From positions 4,030,001 to 4,094,000 of the forward strand of contig NZ_QUMQ01000001.1 of NCBI RefSeq assembly GCF_003387075.1: a stretch of 64,000 nt of DNA, given 5' to 3'. The DNA comes from Asanoa ferruginea. Its GTDB lineage: Bacteria; Actinomycetota; Actinomycetes; Mycobacteriales; Micromonosporaceae. The first letter of the stretch is position 1; each line of letters opens with the position of its first letter. A program made the translations under genes and the position numbers. Below, piece after piece: positions 10,453 to 19,583 of the stretch. The notes beneath the pieces were generated by a model. The model did no database searches. It saw only the letters and a program-made list of their open reading frames with translations, and was not told where the DNA came from.

Positions 10453-11405
10453 GCCCACGCGAGCACGCGGAGGGCGCGCAGCGTGTTCCAGCGGCTGGGC
10501 TGGCCGTCGCCGGCTTCCAGGGAGAAGAAGACCAGGCCGGGGTGGGTGTTTTCGAGTAGCCAGGTGCCGTCTGGCTGGCGCTTCGACTCGACCAGCTCGA
10601 CGGCCTCCTTGATCCTTGGGGCCGGCTTCTCGCCGGTGGCGCGGAAGTAGTCGAGGGCGCGGAGCACGTCGTAGTGCCAGCGGAACGGGAAGGAGAAGCC
10701 CAGCCAGTCTTCGTCGACCACCGCGCCGGTGGATTTGCGGCGGAAGAGGGATCGCTCGAGGAGGTATTCCTCGCCTCGGAGGCGGGCGGCTGACACGTCG
10801 TGTGTGCCGCCTGCCTGCTGGTAGGTGAGCAGGCCATCGAGCACGTTGATCGTGCTGGCGAAGGATGAGACCTTGGAGCCCCTTTCGAGCTCGCAGTTCC
10901 AGCCGCCGTCGGGGTATTGCTCGCGCAGCAACCGCTCGACGATGCCGTCGACGGGTTGGCCGAAGTAGGCGCCGATGCGCACGGTGCGGCCGTTGATGCA
11001 GGCCTCGACCTCACCGTCGAAGAACGCCTGGGAGTCGTGCTCCCACTTGACGTTGTCGCCGGCGGCCGTGACGGCCTTCTGGACCTGCTCGTCGTTGGGG
11101 TCGACGCCGAGCTCGACCAGCACGTCGAGCGTCGGGAGGGTGGAGACCCAGGGCTGGCCGTCTTCGCCGTTGGGCGGCGGCTCGTGGTCGGGGCCGGTGT
11201 GCCGGTAGCCACCGCCCGGGAAGCACGCCCCGCCGGCCCAACCGCCGCCGGCATCCTGGAGCGCGAGCAGCCGGGCACCCCAGCCTTCGCGGGCCACCCG
11301 GGCCCGCTCCGCGGCCACCGTGTCGGCCGGCGCACCGCCAAGATCACGCATTGCCTGCCATCGCACGGCAGGGTCGGAATCGAGCAACCAATCCATCACC
11401 GTCAT
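10428..11405 (-). CDS. Prenyltransferase/squalene-cyclase-like toroid protein
   Basis: Protein of 325 aa with repeated aromatic-glycine motifs such as ALQDAGGGWAGG, EQYPDGGWNCELE and RQPDGTWLLENT. These are QW-like repeats of the alpha/alpha toroid fold. No catalytic DxDD of squalene-hopene cyclases is visible, so an enzymatic role is unlikely or unknown. The N-terminus MTVMDWLLDSDPAVRWQAMRDL is a conserved opening of an uncharacterized actinobacterial family, as far as I recall. A second ATG at 11396 is an alternative start. It is convergent with the response regulator and overlaps its end. Confidence 0.75.
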   Translation of the reverse strand: MTVMDWLLDSDPAVRWQAMRDLGGAPADTVAAERARVAREGWGARLLALQDAGGGWAGGACFPGGGYRHTGPDHEPPPNGEDGQPWVSTLPTLDVLVELGVDPNDEQVQKAVTAAGDNVKWEHDSQAFFDGEVEACINGRTVRIGAYFGQPVDGIVERLLREQYPDGGWNCELERGSKVSSFASTINVLDGLLTYQQAGGTHDVSAARLRGEEYLLERSLFRRKSTGAVVDEDWLGFSFPFRWHYDVLRALDYFRATGEKPAPRIKEAVELVESKRQPDGTWLLENTHPGLVFFSLEAGDGQPSRWNTLRALRVLAWAQSATNPD

Positions 11406-11734
11406 CGCCAGAGGCTAACCGAACCCACCGACAATCCACGGCCCCGCGCAGACGGCGACCACCCATCCGTGGCCAGGCGGCCGGCGGGTTGATCAAGGGG
11501 TAAGAGGGACCGGCGGCGGACCTGGCAAGCGACGCGTCAGCGAGCGGTCCCCGGCGGGAGCGACGGTCGCGCCCACCGCGCGCCCGGGCCAGAGGTGTGG
11601 GTTTGACTCACGGGTTGGCTTCGGATGTTGGTTGGGCGGCTGGCGGAGCGGCCGTTGCGGGGTTGGCCGGATACCCTAACGGGGGTCCTTCCGGCCTGCT
11701 TCGCCCTTGGAACTATGACAAACGGGATGTTTAC
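11406..11734. other. Intergenic region before ffh
   Basis: This 329-bp gap lies between a divergent gene start at 11405 and ffh. It holds one copy of the dispersed intergenic repeat (about 11516-11590) and the ffh leader. The open frame extending upstream of ffh (from 11597) is not convincing as protein because it begins inside the repeat. Confidence 0.6.
11516..11590 (+). repeat. Dispersed intergenic repeat, copy 1
   Basis: Contains gcggacctggcaagcg, then gagcggtccccggcgggagc and gacggtcgcgcccaccgcg. The same order of blocks recurs at about 22257, 24704, 51270 and 54113, and in a partial form at 16038. Confidence 0.75.
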
Positions 11735-13291
11735 GTGTTCGACACCCTGAGCGACCGCCTCAACGGGATCTTCACCAAGCTCCGTGGCAAGGGGCGGCTT
11801 ACCGACGCCGACATCGATGCGACGGCGCGGGAGATCCGGCTGGCGCTGCTCGAGGCCGATGTCGCGTTGCCCGTCGTCCGGGCGTTCATCGCGCGGATCA
11901 AGGAGCGGGCGCGCGGTGCCGAGGTCTCCCAGGCGCTCAACCCGGCACAGCAGGTCGTCAAGATCGTGCACGAAGAGCTGGTCAACGTGTTGGGTGGTGA
12001 CACCCGGCGGCTTCAGCTCGCCAAGCAGCCGCCGACCGTTATCATGCTGGCCGGTCTCCAGGGTTCCGGTAAGACGACGCTCGCCGGCAAGCTGGCGCGC
12101 TTCCTCAAGGGGCAGGGCCACCAGCCGCTGCTCGTCGCCGCCGACCTCCAGCGGCCCAACGCGGTCACCCAGCTTCAGGTGCTCGGTGAGCGGGCCGGGG
12201 TCGAGGTCTTCGCGCCCGAGCCGGGCAACGGGGTGGGCGACCCCGTCGACGTGGCGCGGGCGTCGATCGAGCACGCCAAGCGGGTCGCGCGCGACGTGGT
12301 CATCGTCGACACCGCCGGCCGGCTGGGTGTCGACGCCGAGATGATGGCGCAGGCCGCCAACATCCGTGACGCGGTCGACCCCGACGAGGTGCTGTTCGTC
12401 GTCGACGCGATGGTCGGCCAGGACGCGGTCAACACCGCGCAGGCGTTCCGCGACGGCGTCGGCATCAGCGGCGTTGTGCTGTCCAAGCTCGACGGTGACG
12501 CCCGCGGTGGTGCGGCGCTGTCGGTGCGCGAGGTGACCGGGCAGCCGATCCTGTTCGCGTCGACCGGCGAGAAGCTGGAAGATTTCGACATCTTCCACCC
12601 CGATCGGATGGCGAGCCGGATCCTCGGCATGGGCGACGTTCTCACGCTGATCGAGCAGGCCGAGCAGGCCTTCGACGCCGATCAGAAAGAGAAGATGACC
12701 GCCAAGCTGATGGGCGGCGAGCAGTTCACGCTCGAAGACTTCCTCGAGCAGATGATCGCGATGCGGCGGATGGGTCCGATCGCCAACGTGCTGGCCATGA
12801 TGCCGGGCATGGGCCAGGTCAAGGACCAGTTGGCCGATCTCGACGACAAGCACTTCGACCGGGTCACCGCGATCATCCGCTCGATGACGCCGGGGGAGCG
12901 GGTCAACCCGAAGATCATCAACGGCTCGCGGCGGGCCCGCATCGCCAACGGCTCCGGGGTCACGGTGATGGACGTCAACCAACTGCTCAACCGCTTCGTC
13001 GAGGCGCAGAAGATGATGAAGCAGATGGGCGGGATGATGGGTCTGCCCGGGTCCCGGCGCAAGGCGACGAAGAGCCCGAAGAACAAGCGCAAGGGTACGA
13101 AGGGCGGCTCGCGCCCGCGTCCCGGTGCTGGCTTTCCGGGCGGCATGCCGGGTGGGATGCCGGGCCTGCCGCCGGGCTTCGACCCGTCGGCGTTGCAGGG
13201 TGGCGACGGGGCGCAGGGGCTGCCGCCGGGCTTCAAGCTACCGAAGATCGACTTCAACAAGCTGCGGAAGCAGGAAGGCAACGAGCAGTAG
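11735..13291 (+). CDS. ffh: Signal recognition particle protein Ffh (SRP54)
   Basis: SRP54 GTPase, 518 aa. The N domain begins VFDTLSDRLNGIFTKLRG. The G domain has GLQGSGKTT (107-115), DTAGRLG, and SKLDGDARGG, the usual Ffh variant of the guanine-specificity motif. The Met-rich M domain that binds 4.5S RNA and signal sequences follows (MGGEQFTLEDFLEQM, MMPGMGQVKDQL, GGMMGLPGSRR). The C-terminus is a Gly/Pro/Met tail after a Lys-rich stretch, a common actinobacterial addition. The GTG at 11735 is chosen because it matches the family N-terminus; a longer frame from 11597 exists. Confidence 0.96.
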   Translation: MFDTLSDRLNGIFTKLRGKGRLTDADIDATAREIRLALLEADVALPVVRAFIARIKERARGAEVSQALNPAQQVVKIVHEELVNVLGGDTRRLQLAKQPPTVIMLAGLQGSGKTTLAGKLARFLKGQGHQPLLVAADLQRPNAVTQLQVLGERAGVEVFAPEPGNGVGDPVDVARASIEHAKRVARDVVIVDTAGRLGVDAEMMAQAANIRDAVDPDEVLFVVDAMVGQDAVNTAQAFRDGVGISGVVLSKLDGDARGGAALSVREVTGQPILFASTGEKLEDFDIFHPDRMASRILGMGDVLTLIEQAEQAFDADQKEKMTAKLMGGEQFTLEDFLEQMIAMRRMGPIANVLAMMPGMGQVKDQLADLDDKHFDRVTAIIRSMTPGERVNPKIINGSRRARIANGSGVTVMDVNQLLNRFVEAQKMMKQMGGMMGLPGSRRKATKSPKNKRKGTKGGSRPRPGAGFPGGMPGGMPGLPPGFDPSALQGGDGAQGLPPGFKLPKIDFNKLRKQEGNEQ

Positions 13292-13360
13292 GCACGTTCG
13301 GGACAGCGGGCGATCATAGGAGCACCTAGGGTGACGGGCGACCACACCGAGGAGGAGCCT

Positions 13361-13945
13361 ATGTCCGCGGCACCGACCCTGCCCTCGCGGCAGGAGTGGA
13401 CGGTCGAGGACCTTGGCGAACTGCCCAGGGACCTCCGCTACGAACTGATCAACGGAAGGTTGATCGTGCCGTCCCCTGTCCCCGCACACCAGGATCTCGC
13501 GTTCGAGATCGGCTTCGCGCTCCGCGCTGCCTGCCCGCCCGACTTCCTCGTCAGCACCGACCAGTCGTTGCGGATCAACCGCCGCAACGAGCCACGACCG
13601 GATCTGGTCGGCATCCGCATCGAGCATTACGGCCGCACTCCGGTGCCCGTCGAAGACGCCGTGCTGGCCGTCGAGCTCGTGTCGGAGCATTCCGAGTTTC
13701 GCGACATGGTGGAGAAGGCCCGTGTCTACGCCGACGCGGGCCTGCCTGCCTACTGGGTGGTCGACCAGAACCGCCCGGAGATCTCGCTGACCGAGATGGT
13801 GCTCGGGCCCTCCAAGCGCAGCTACGAGATCAGCAACCACACGACCGGCGTGTTCTCCGTCGACGCACCGTGGCCGATCACCATCGACCTACCCCAGCTC
13901 AGTGCCCGGCGGGCCGCCATTCTGGAGCGCATCCGGCTCCGCTGA
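13361..13945 (+). CDS. Uma2 family (DUF820) endonuclease-like protein
   Basis: Protein of 194 aa. The opening WTVEDLGELPRDLRYELINGRLIV is the hallmark of the Uma2/DUF820 PD-(D/E)xK-like family. The nuclease-core-like residues appear in PRPDLVGIR and LAVELVSEHSE, followed by KARVYADAGLPAYWVVD. The family is often expanded in actinobacteria and cyanobacteria, and its cellular role is unclear. The ATG at 13361 follows gaggaggagcct; a GTG at 13331 would put that SD inside the gene. It stands alone between ffh and a VOC protein. Confidence 0.85.
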   Translation: MSAAPTLPSRQEWTVEDLGELPRDLRYELINGRLIVPSPVPAHQDLAFEIGFALRAACPPDFLVSTDQSLRINRRNEPRPDLVGIRIEHYGRTPVPVEDAVLAVELVSEHSEFRDMVEKARVYADAGLPAYWVVDQNRPEISLTEMVLGPSKRSYEISNHTTGVFSVDAPWPITIDLPQLSARRAAILERIRLR

Positions 13946-13983
13946 CGGCGGCCATTGTCGGTGGGCCCGCTTAGGATCGCCGG

Positions 13984-14412
13984 ATGGCTTACGAGTTTCA
14001 GGTGACGGTCGACTGCGCCGAGCCGCATGTGCTTGCCGAGTGGTGGGCTGACGCGCTCGGGTGGACGGTCGAGGCCCAGGACGAGGCCTTCATCCGGAAG
14101 ATGATCGAGCAGGGGCACGCCACCGAGGCCGAGACCACCCGGCACCGGGGCGCGCTGGTCTGGAAGAGCGGTGCGGCGATCCGCCATCCCGAGGGGCTGG
14201 AGCGGGCGCCGCGCCTGCTCTTCCAGGAGGTGCCCGAGCCCAAGACGGTGAAGAACCGGGTGCACCTCGACGTGCGCACCGGCGACGACCGCGACGCCGT
14301 CGTGGCCCGGCTGATCAGCAAGGGCGCCACCCACCTGCATGACGCGCGGCAGGGCCCGCACAGCTGGGTCACGCTCGCCGACCCGGAGGGCAACGAGCTG
14401 TGCGTGAGCTGA
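13984..14412 (+). CDS. VOC family (glyoxalase-like) protein
   Basis: Small protein of 142 aa. The start YEFQVTVDCAEPHVLAEWWADALGW and the end HSWVTLADPEGNELCVS are typical of the glyoxalase-like superfamily used widely in actinobacteria. A central segment NRVHLDVRTGDDRDAVVARL fits the second beta-alpha-beta repeat. Metal-binding residues are not conserved enough to name a reaction. It overlaps the next gene by 13 bp, suggesting translational coupling with the amidohydrolase, but no common pathway is evident. Confidence 0.8.
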   Translation: MAYEFQVTVDCAEPHVLAEWWADALGWTVEAQDEAFIRKMIEQGHATEAETTRHRGALVWKSGAAIRHPEGLERAPRLLFQEVPEPKTVKNRVHLDVRTGDDRDAVVARLISKGATHLHDARQGPHSWVTLADPEGNELCVS

Positions 14413-15491
14413 CCCCGCTGCACGTCCGCGGCGTGCTGCTCCCCGACGACACCACCCGCGACCTCTGGCTGGTCGGCGACCGGGTCACGTTCGAGCCAGT
14501 GGCCGGTGCGGAGACGATCAGCGACGGCGGGTTCGTGCTGCCCGGCCTGGTCGACGCGCACTGCCACATCGGCATCGCGGCCGGCGGCGCCCCGATCTCC
14601 ACCGTCGACCAGGCGCTGGCCGCCGCCGTCGTCGACCGCGACGCCGGCACGCTGGCGATCCGCGACGCGGGCTCGCCGTTTCCCTACCCGGAGCTCGACG
14701 ACCATCCCGACATGCCGCGGCTGTCGCGGGCCGGGCGGCACCTGGCCGCGCCGAAGACCCACCTCAAGGGCATCCCGATCGAGTGCTCGCCCGAGGAGTT
14801 GCCGGTCGCGGCGGCCGAGCAGGCCCGGGCCGGCAACGGTTGGGTGAAGCTGGTCGGTGACTGGCTCGACCGGTCGGTCGCTGATCTCGGCCCGACGTTC
14901 GAGCCCGACGTGCTGGCCGCCGCGATCGACGCGGCGCACGCCGCCGGCGCCCGGGTGGCCGTGCACACGTTCGGCGAGGCCGCGGTGTCCACATTGGTGC
15001 ACGCGGGTGTCGACTCGGTCGAGCACGGCACGGGGTTGTCGCTCGAAGACCTCGACGAGATGGCCCGCCGCGGCACGGTGTTGGTGCCCACGATGATCAA
15101 TATCGAGACGTTCGCCGACATCGCGGCCAGGGCGGAGGGCAAGTTTCCCGGGTACGCCTCCCACATGCGCGCCCTCCACGCCGGCTTCCCGGACGTGGTG
15201 CGCGCGGCCTACGAGGCGGGCGTGCCGATCCGGGTCGGCACCGACGCGGGCGGGGCGATCCCGCACGGCGCCTGCGCCGACGAGATGCTGATGCTGCACG
15301 AGCGGGCTGGCATGCCGGCAGTCGACGTGCTCGCGGCGGCGTCCTGGGCGGCGCGCGACTGGCTCGGCTTCCCGGGCCTGGTCGAGGGTGGGCTGGCCGA
15401 TCTCGTCGTCTACGAGGCCGACCCGCGCGCGGACCTGCGCGTGGTCCGGGCGCCGAAGCGCATCGTCCTGCGGGGGCGCGTCGTCCGCTGA
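14400..15491 (+). CDS. Amidohydrolase family protein
   Basis: Metal-dependent hydrolase of 363 aa. The HxH motif is in GLVDAHCHIG, a candidate bridging lysine in GNGWVKLVGDW, histidines in VAVHTFGE and SVEHGTGLS, and the catalytic aspartate in RVGTDAGGAIPHG. This is the layout of imidazolonepropionase-like and prolidase-like amidohydrolases. The substrate is unknown. The GTG at 14400 lies inside the VOC gene, giving a 13-bp overlap. The C-terminal part GLADLVVYEADP is the usual small beta domain end. Confidence 0.85.
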   Translation: MRELTPLHVRGVLLPDDTTRDLWLVGDRVTFEPVAGAETISDGGFVLPGLVDAHCHIGIAAGGAPISTVDQALAAAVVDRDAGTLAIRDAGSPFPYPELDDHPDMPRLSRAGRHLAAPKTHLKGIPIECSPEELPVAAAEQARAGNGWVKLVGDWLDRSVADLGPTFEPDVLAAAIDAAHAAGARVAVHTFGEAAVSTLVHAGVDSVEHGTGLSLEDLDEMARRGTVLVPTMINIETFADIAARAEGKFPGYASHMRALHAGFPDVVRAAYEAGVPIRVGTDAGGAIPHGACADEMLMLHERAGMPAVDVLAAASWAARDWLGFPGLVEGGLADLVVYEADPRADLRVVRAPKRIVLRGRVVR

Positions 15492-15641
15492 AGCGGCGCG
15501 CGCGGTAGGCGGCCCGGGCCGCCGCGCCGCCCCGAGGGCGATCGCCGTGGCGCGGCGGAGACGCCGCTGTGGCAGATCGCGGCGTCTCGCGACGCGCTGC
15601 GCTCGCCAACCGGCGAAGGCGCGCCAGCCTGGGCGGGCCAA

Positions 15642-16013
15642 TCAGGTGTCGGGGTGTTCGGCGAAGACGGCCAGGGCCGTTTGGTAACTGTCGAAGGCGC
15701 GGGCGGCCCCCGCGTAGGCCTCCAGGTGGATGAAGAGTTCCACGATCTCGGCCTTGGCCACGCCGCTCCGCAGGGCGATCCGCAACTGGCCGCGCAACGG
15801 CTCCTGGGTGCCCAGCGTCGCCGCGATGGTCACCGAGATCAGCGCGCGGCTGCGGTCGTCGAGACCCGGCCGGCTCCACGAGTCACCGAAGGTGTGCTCG
15901 GTGGCCAACCGCCGGAACTCGGCGCCGACCTCCGGCTCGCCCGGGCCCAGCGGCAGCACCAGCGGTTGGCCGAGCAGTCGTTCAGCGGTGTCGAGTGCGG
16001 CGGAATCGGTCAT
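15642..16013 (-). CDS. Carboxymuconolactone decarboxylase family protein
   Basis: Protein of 123 aa with the CMD/AhpD-like helical core: SRPGLDDRSRALISVTIAATLGTQEPLRGQLRIALRSGV, then EIVELFIHLEAYAGAARAF. The CxxC found in AhpD peroxidase partners is absent, so it belongs to the decarboxylase-like branch (PcaC-like). Whether it decarboxylates anything in the protocatechuate pathway is unknown, as no pathway genes are nearby. It is divergent from proS, and the 152-bp gap carries a partial copy of the dispersed repeat. Confidence 0.82.
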   Translation of the reverse strand: MTDSAALDTAERLLGQPLVLPLGPGEPEVGAEFRRLATEHTFGDSWSRPGLDDRSRALISVTIAATLGTQEPLRGQLRIALRSGVAKAEIVELFIHLEAYAGAARAFDSYQTALAVFAEHPDT

Positions 16014-16037
16014 AAATAGAGTTTACGGGTTATTTGG

Positions 16038-16120
16038 GGCCCACCGCGGACCCGGCAGGGCTGGCCCCCTTGTGGGGCCCGCCCGGTTTCGTGCCCACCG
16101 CGGACGTGCGCAAATGAATT
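16038..16120 (+). repeat. Dispersed intergenic repeat, partial/diverged copy 2
   Basis: The block cccaccgcggacccggca (16040) and again gtgcccaccgcggacgtgcg (16091) match the right-hand end of the repeat family. The rest is replaced by a short inverted motif (gccccc...tgtggggcc). It sits directly before proS. Confidence 0.5.
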
Positions 16121-16165
16121 GGCCGCCCGATAGACGGGAATCCCGCCTCGCTAGGATTCCCGGTT

Positions 16166-17572
16166 ATGGCTCGCGTGCTTACTCCCCGTGCGGAGGATTT
16201 TCCCCGCTGGTACCAGGATCTGATCGCCAAGGCGCAGCTCGCCGACAACGGGCCGGTGCGCGGGACGATGGTGATCCGACCGGCCGGGTACGCCATCTGG
16301 GAGCGCATGCAGGCCGAGATGGACGCGCGGATCAAGATCGCGGGAGCCGAGAACGCCTACTTCCCGCTGTTCATCCCCGAGAGTTACCTCAAGCGCGAGG
16401 CTGACCACGTCGAAGGCTTCTCGCCCGAGCTCGCGGTCGTCACCCACGGTGGTGGCAAGCCGCTGGCCGAGCCGGTCATCGTGCGGCCGACCAGTGAGAC
16501 CGTGATCGGCGAGTTCATGGCCAAGTGGGTCGACTCCTACCGCGACCTGCCGCTGCTGCTCAACCAGTGGGCCAACGTCGTGCGCTGGGAGCTGCGGCCG
16601 CGGATCTTCCTGCGGACCAGCGAGTTCCTGTGGCAGGAGGGGCACACCGCGCACGCCACCGACGCCGACGCGCATGACTACGCGCGCAAGATCCTGCACG
16701 AGGTGTACGAGGACTTCATGGTCGGCGTCCTCGGCATCCCGGTGGTGGTCGGGCGCAAGACCAACCGCGAGCGGTTCGCGGGCGCGACCAGCACCTACAC
16801 GCTCGAAGGCATGATGGGCGACGGCAAGGCGCTGCAGATGGGCACCTCGCACGAGCTCGGGCAGAACTTCGCCAAGGCGTTCGACATCACCTACTCCGCG
16901 GCGAGCGGCGGCGTCGAGCACGCCTGGACGACCTCCTGGGGCACGTCGACCCGGATGATCGGCGGCCTGATCATGAGTCACGGCGACGACAACGGGCTGC
17001 GGGTGCCGCCGCGACTTGCCCCGATCCAGGCGTACGTGATGGTCGTCAAGGACGGCGACGGCGTGACGGCCGCCGCGACCAAGCTGCGTGACGCGCTCCG
17101 CGACGCCGGCGTGCGGGTCGCGCTCGACGACCGGGTCGACACCGCGTTCGGGCGGCGGGCGGTCGACGCCGAGCTCAAGGGCTACCCGGTGCGGGTCGAG
17201 GTCGGCCCCCGCGACCTGACCGCCGGCAACGCCGTCGTCGTGCGGCGCTTCGACGGCAGCAAGACCCCCGTGCCGGTCGCCGACGTGGTCGGGCAGGTGC
17301 TGGCCGCGCTCGACGAGGACCAGCAGCGGTTGTACGACCAGGCGTTGGCCTTCCGCGAGTCGCACACCGTCGAGGTGTCCACTTTGGCCGACGCGATCGC
17401 GGCGACGGCCACCGGCTGGGCCCGGGTGCCGTGGTCGGCGGTCGGCGTCGAGGGCGAGGCCGAGGCCAACGGCCAGGGCGTGACCGTGCGCTGCCTGGTG
17501 CACGAAGACGGCTCGGTGCCCGACTCGCAGGACCTGCCGGACCTGGTCGCGATCCTCGGCCGCTCCTACTGA
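16166..17572 (+). CDS. proS: Prolyl-tRNA synthetase, eukaryote/archaeal-like type
   Basis: Class II synthetase of 468 aa charging tRNA-Pro. Family features are RPTSETVIGEFMAKWVDSYRDLP, LRPRIFLRTSEFLWQEGHTAH, and GTSHELGQNFAKAFDI. The protein lacks the editing-domain insertion of the longer bacterial ProRS (about 570 aa) and ends in a C-terminal tyrosine (GRSY), both marks of the eukaryote-like ProRS found in several bacterial groups including some actinobacteria. It is followed with a TGATG overlap by a DUF402 gene. No T-box-like leader is visible in the short upstream gap. Confidence 0.94.
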   Translation: MARVLTPRAEDFPRWYQDLIAKAQLADNGPVRGTMVIRPAGYAIWERMQAEMDARIKIAGAENAYFPLFIPESYLKREADHVEGFSPELAVVTHGGGKPLAEPVIVRPTSETVIGEFMAKWVDSYRDLPLLLNQWANVVRWELRPRIFLRTSEFLWQEGHTAHATDADAHDYARKILHEVYEDFMVGVLGIPVVVGRKTNRERFAGATSTYTLEGMMGDGKALQMGTSHELGQNFAKAFDITYSAASGGVEHAWTTSWGTSTRMIGGLIMSHGDDNGLRVPPRLAPIQAYVMVVKDGDGVTAAATKLRDALRDAGVRVALDDRVDTAFGRRAVDAELKGYPVRVEVGPRDLTAGNAVVVRRFDGSKTPVPVADVVGQVLAALDEDQQRLYDQALAFRESHTVEVSTLADAIAATATGWARVPWSAVGVEGEAEANGQGVTVRCLVHEDGSVPDSQDLPDLVAILGRSY

Positions 17573-18231
17573 TGGGGTTCGCCCCCGGCCGCCTGATCGT
17601 CCACCGCAACGTCCGGCACGACCGCCTGGGCTGGGTCCGCCCCGCCCGGGTGGTCAGCGACGACGAGCGCGGGCTGCTGGTCTGGATCGAGCGCGGCACC
17701 GTGGTCGCCTCGGAGGTCTCCGCCGACGGGCGCGGGATGCGGTCGATGCCGTTCGGCGAGTGGATCACCCTGTCCTATGCGCTGCGGGAGCACCCGTGGG
17801 CCGGGCCGGGCGTGTTGAAGTTTCACCCGGCCGGCGCGGACCATTCGGTCTGGTGGTTCCGGACGCCTTCGGGTGACTTCGCCAACTGGTATGTCAACCT
17901 CGAAGAGCGCGCCGTCCGCTGGGACGACGGCGACCTGGCCGGAATCGACGTGGTCGACCAGGACCTCGACATCGTGGTCGACCCGGACCTGTCGTGGCGC
18001 TGGAAAGACGAAGACGAGTTCACCGAGCGGCTGGCCTTTCCAGATCATTACTGGGTACGCGACGAGACGGCCGTCCGTGACGAGGGCTGGCGCATGGTCA
18101 AGCGGATCGAGGCGGGGGAGTTCCCGTTCGACGGCACCTGGACCGACTTCCGGCCCGATCCGGCCTGGGAGACGCCGACGACGCTGCCGGCTGGCTGGAA
18201 CCGGCCGGCCGCGGAGCGCCTTTCTCCGTAG
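17572..18231 (+). CDS. DUF402 (FomD-like) family protein, copy 1
   Basis: Protein of 219 aa of the DUF402 barrel family. The conserved part runs NWYVNLEERAVRW, then DLDIVVDPDLSWRWKDEDEF, with the acidic cluster thought to bind metal in nucleoside diphosphate phosphatases such as FomD. Its ATG overlaps the proS stop (TGATG), so it is probably translated with proS. A paralog follows 11 bp later. The shared substrate is unknown; a role near tRNA or nucleotide metabolism is only a guess from the neighbour. Confidence 0.8.
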   Translation: MGFAPGRLIVHRNVRHDRLGWVRPARVVSDDERGLLVWIERGTVVASEVSADGRGMRSMPFGEWITLSYALREHPWAGPGVLKFHPAGADHSVWWFRTPSGDFANWYVNLEERAVRWDDGDLAGIDVVDQDLDIVVDPDLSWRWKDEDEFTERLAFPDHYWVRDETAVRDEGWRMVKRIEAGEFPFDGTWTDFRPDPAWETPTTLPAGWNRPAAERLSP

Positions 18232-18242
18232 GCTGCGTCCCC

Positions 18243-18887
18243 ATGGGTTTCGAGGCGGGCCGCACGGTGCTGCGGCGGTATTGGCGCGGTGGACGGATCA
18301 GCTGGATCGGCTCCTACGTGGTGGTCGCCGACGACGAGCGGGGGCTGCGGATCTGGCAGCCGGCGGGGGTCTCCTACTGGCGGCTGATGACGCCGGACGG
18401 GCGCACCCACCACGACGGCACGATCGACGAACTCGGGCCGACGGAGTTGACCGCGCAGCCCTGGATCGGCGGGCCGGTCATGCCGTTCCACCCGGCCGAC
18501 GGCTCGCCCTGGTCGGTCTGGTGGTTCTTCGACGAGCAGGGCAACTTCGACAATTGGTACGTGAACCTCGAAGATCCGTTCCGCCGCTGGGACGACGGCG
18601 GGGTGGCCGGGATCGACACGGCTGACCACGCGCTCGACATCGTCGTCGCCCCCGACCGCTCCTGGCAGTGGAAGGACGAGGACGAACTCGCCGCCAAGAC
18701 CGGCAGCCGGCACTACTGGGACGCGGCCGGTGCGGCGACGATCCGGGAGAACGGGCTGGCGGTCATCGAGTTGATCGAGGCTGGCAAGTTCCCGTTCGAC
18801 GGCACCTGGTGCGACCTGCGGCCCGATCCGACCTGGCAGGTCCCCGCTGAGCGCCCGCCCGGTTGGGACCGTCCTCAGGCGGTCTGA
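18243..18887 (+). CDS. DUF402 family protein, copy 2
   Basis: Protein of 214 aa, clearly a paralog of the preceding gene. It shares WSVWWFFDEQGNFDNWYVNLE, ALDIVVAPDRSWQWKDEDEL and the ending FPFDGTWCDLRPDPTW with matching segments in copy 1. The acidic metal-binding cluster is kept, so both copies may be active. Copies diverge most in their N-terminal third, which may reflect different substrates. It is followed by a 218-bp gap before rpsP. Confidence 0.8.
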   Translation: MGFEAGRTVLRRYWRGGRISWIGSYVVVADDERGLRIWQPAGVSYWRLMTPDGRTHHDGTIDELGPTELTAQPWIGGPVMPFHPADGSPWSVWWFFDEQGNFDNWYVNLEDPFRRWDDGGVAGIDTADHALDIVVAPDRSWQWKDEDELAAKTGSRHYWDAAGAATIRENGLAVIELIEAGKFPFDGTWCDLRPDPTWQVPAERPPGWDRPQAV

Positions 18888-19105
18888 CCGGTTTCCTGGC
18901 GGGTCTGGGACACGTACGATTTCCCACCTCTCCTGACCCGGCGGATACGTCCTAAATCTGTCTGGCAGAATGGTTGGTTGGTATCCGGCACGCACCCGGC
19001 GCCCTCTACCCCGTGTGCGTCGCCAGTCCACGAACGGTCATCGGCTCAAACCCCACTGCGTCGGCCGACCGATCACCCACGTATCGCAACAGGAGCGAAC
19101 AGACT

Positions 19106-19582
19106 GTGGCCGTAAAGATCCGGCTTCTGCGGATGGGCAAGATCCGCAACCCGCAATACCGCATCGTCGTCGCCGACTCCCGCACCAAGCGTGACGGCCG
19201 GGCGATCGAGTACGTCGGCATCTACCACCCCAAGGAAGATCCGTCGCTGATCGAGGTCAAGTCCGACCGCGTCCAGTACTGGCTGTCGGTGGGTGCACAG
19301 CCGAGCGAGGCTGTGCAGCGGATCCTCGAGCGCACCGGCGACTGGCAGATGTTCAAGAACCTCCCGGCCCCGCCGCCGCTGCTTGTCGCCGCCCCGCGCG
19401 TCGACCGGCGCGAGGCCTACGAGGTCGAGGCGCGTGCCGCCGCCGGTCTGAGCGAGGCGCCGGCGCCGACCAAGGCCGCGAAGAAGGCGGCGAAGGCCGC
19501 GGAGCCGAAGGCCGAAACGCCGGCGGCTGAAGCACCCAAGTCCGAGGAGCAGGCGGTTGCGGACTCAGGCGAGCAGGCCTGA
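19106..19582 (+). CDS. rpsP: 30S ribosomal protein S16
   Basis: Small-subunit protein, 158 aa. The core [35 protein letters not shown] and the segment [22 protein letters not shown] are typical S16. The C-terminal 60 residues are an Ala/Lys/Glu-rich extension ([15 protein letters not shown]), common in actinobacteria and absent in E. coli. The GTG at 19106 follows aggagcgaacagact. It leads an operon rpsP-khpA-rimM-trmD with overlaps or 1-bp gaps. Confidence 0.96.
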   Translation: MAVKIRLLRMGKIRNPQYRIVVADSRTKRDGRAIEYVGIYHPKEDPSLIEVKSDRVQYWLSVGAQPSEAVQRILERTGDWQMFKNLPAPPPLLVAAPRVDRREAYEVEARAAAGLSEAPAPTKAAKKAAKAAEPKAETPAAEAPKSEEQAVADSGEQA

Positions 19583-19583
19583 C

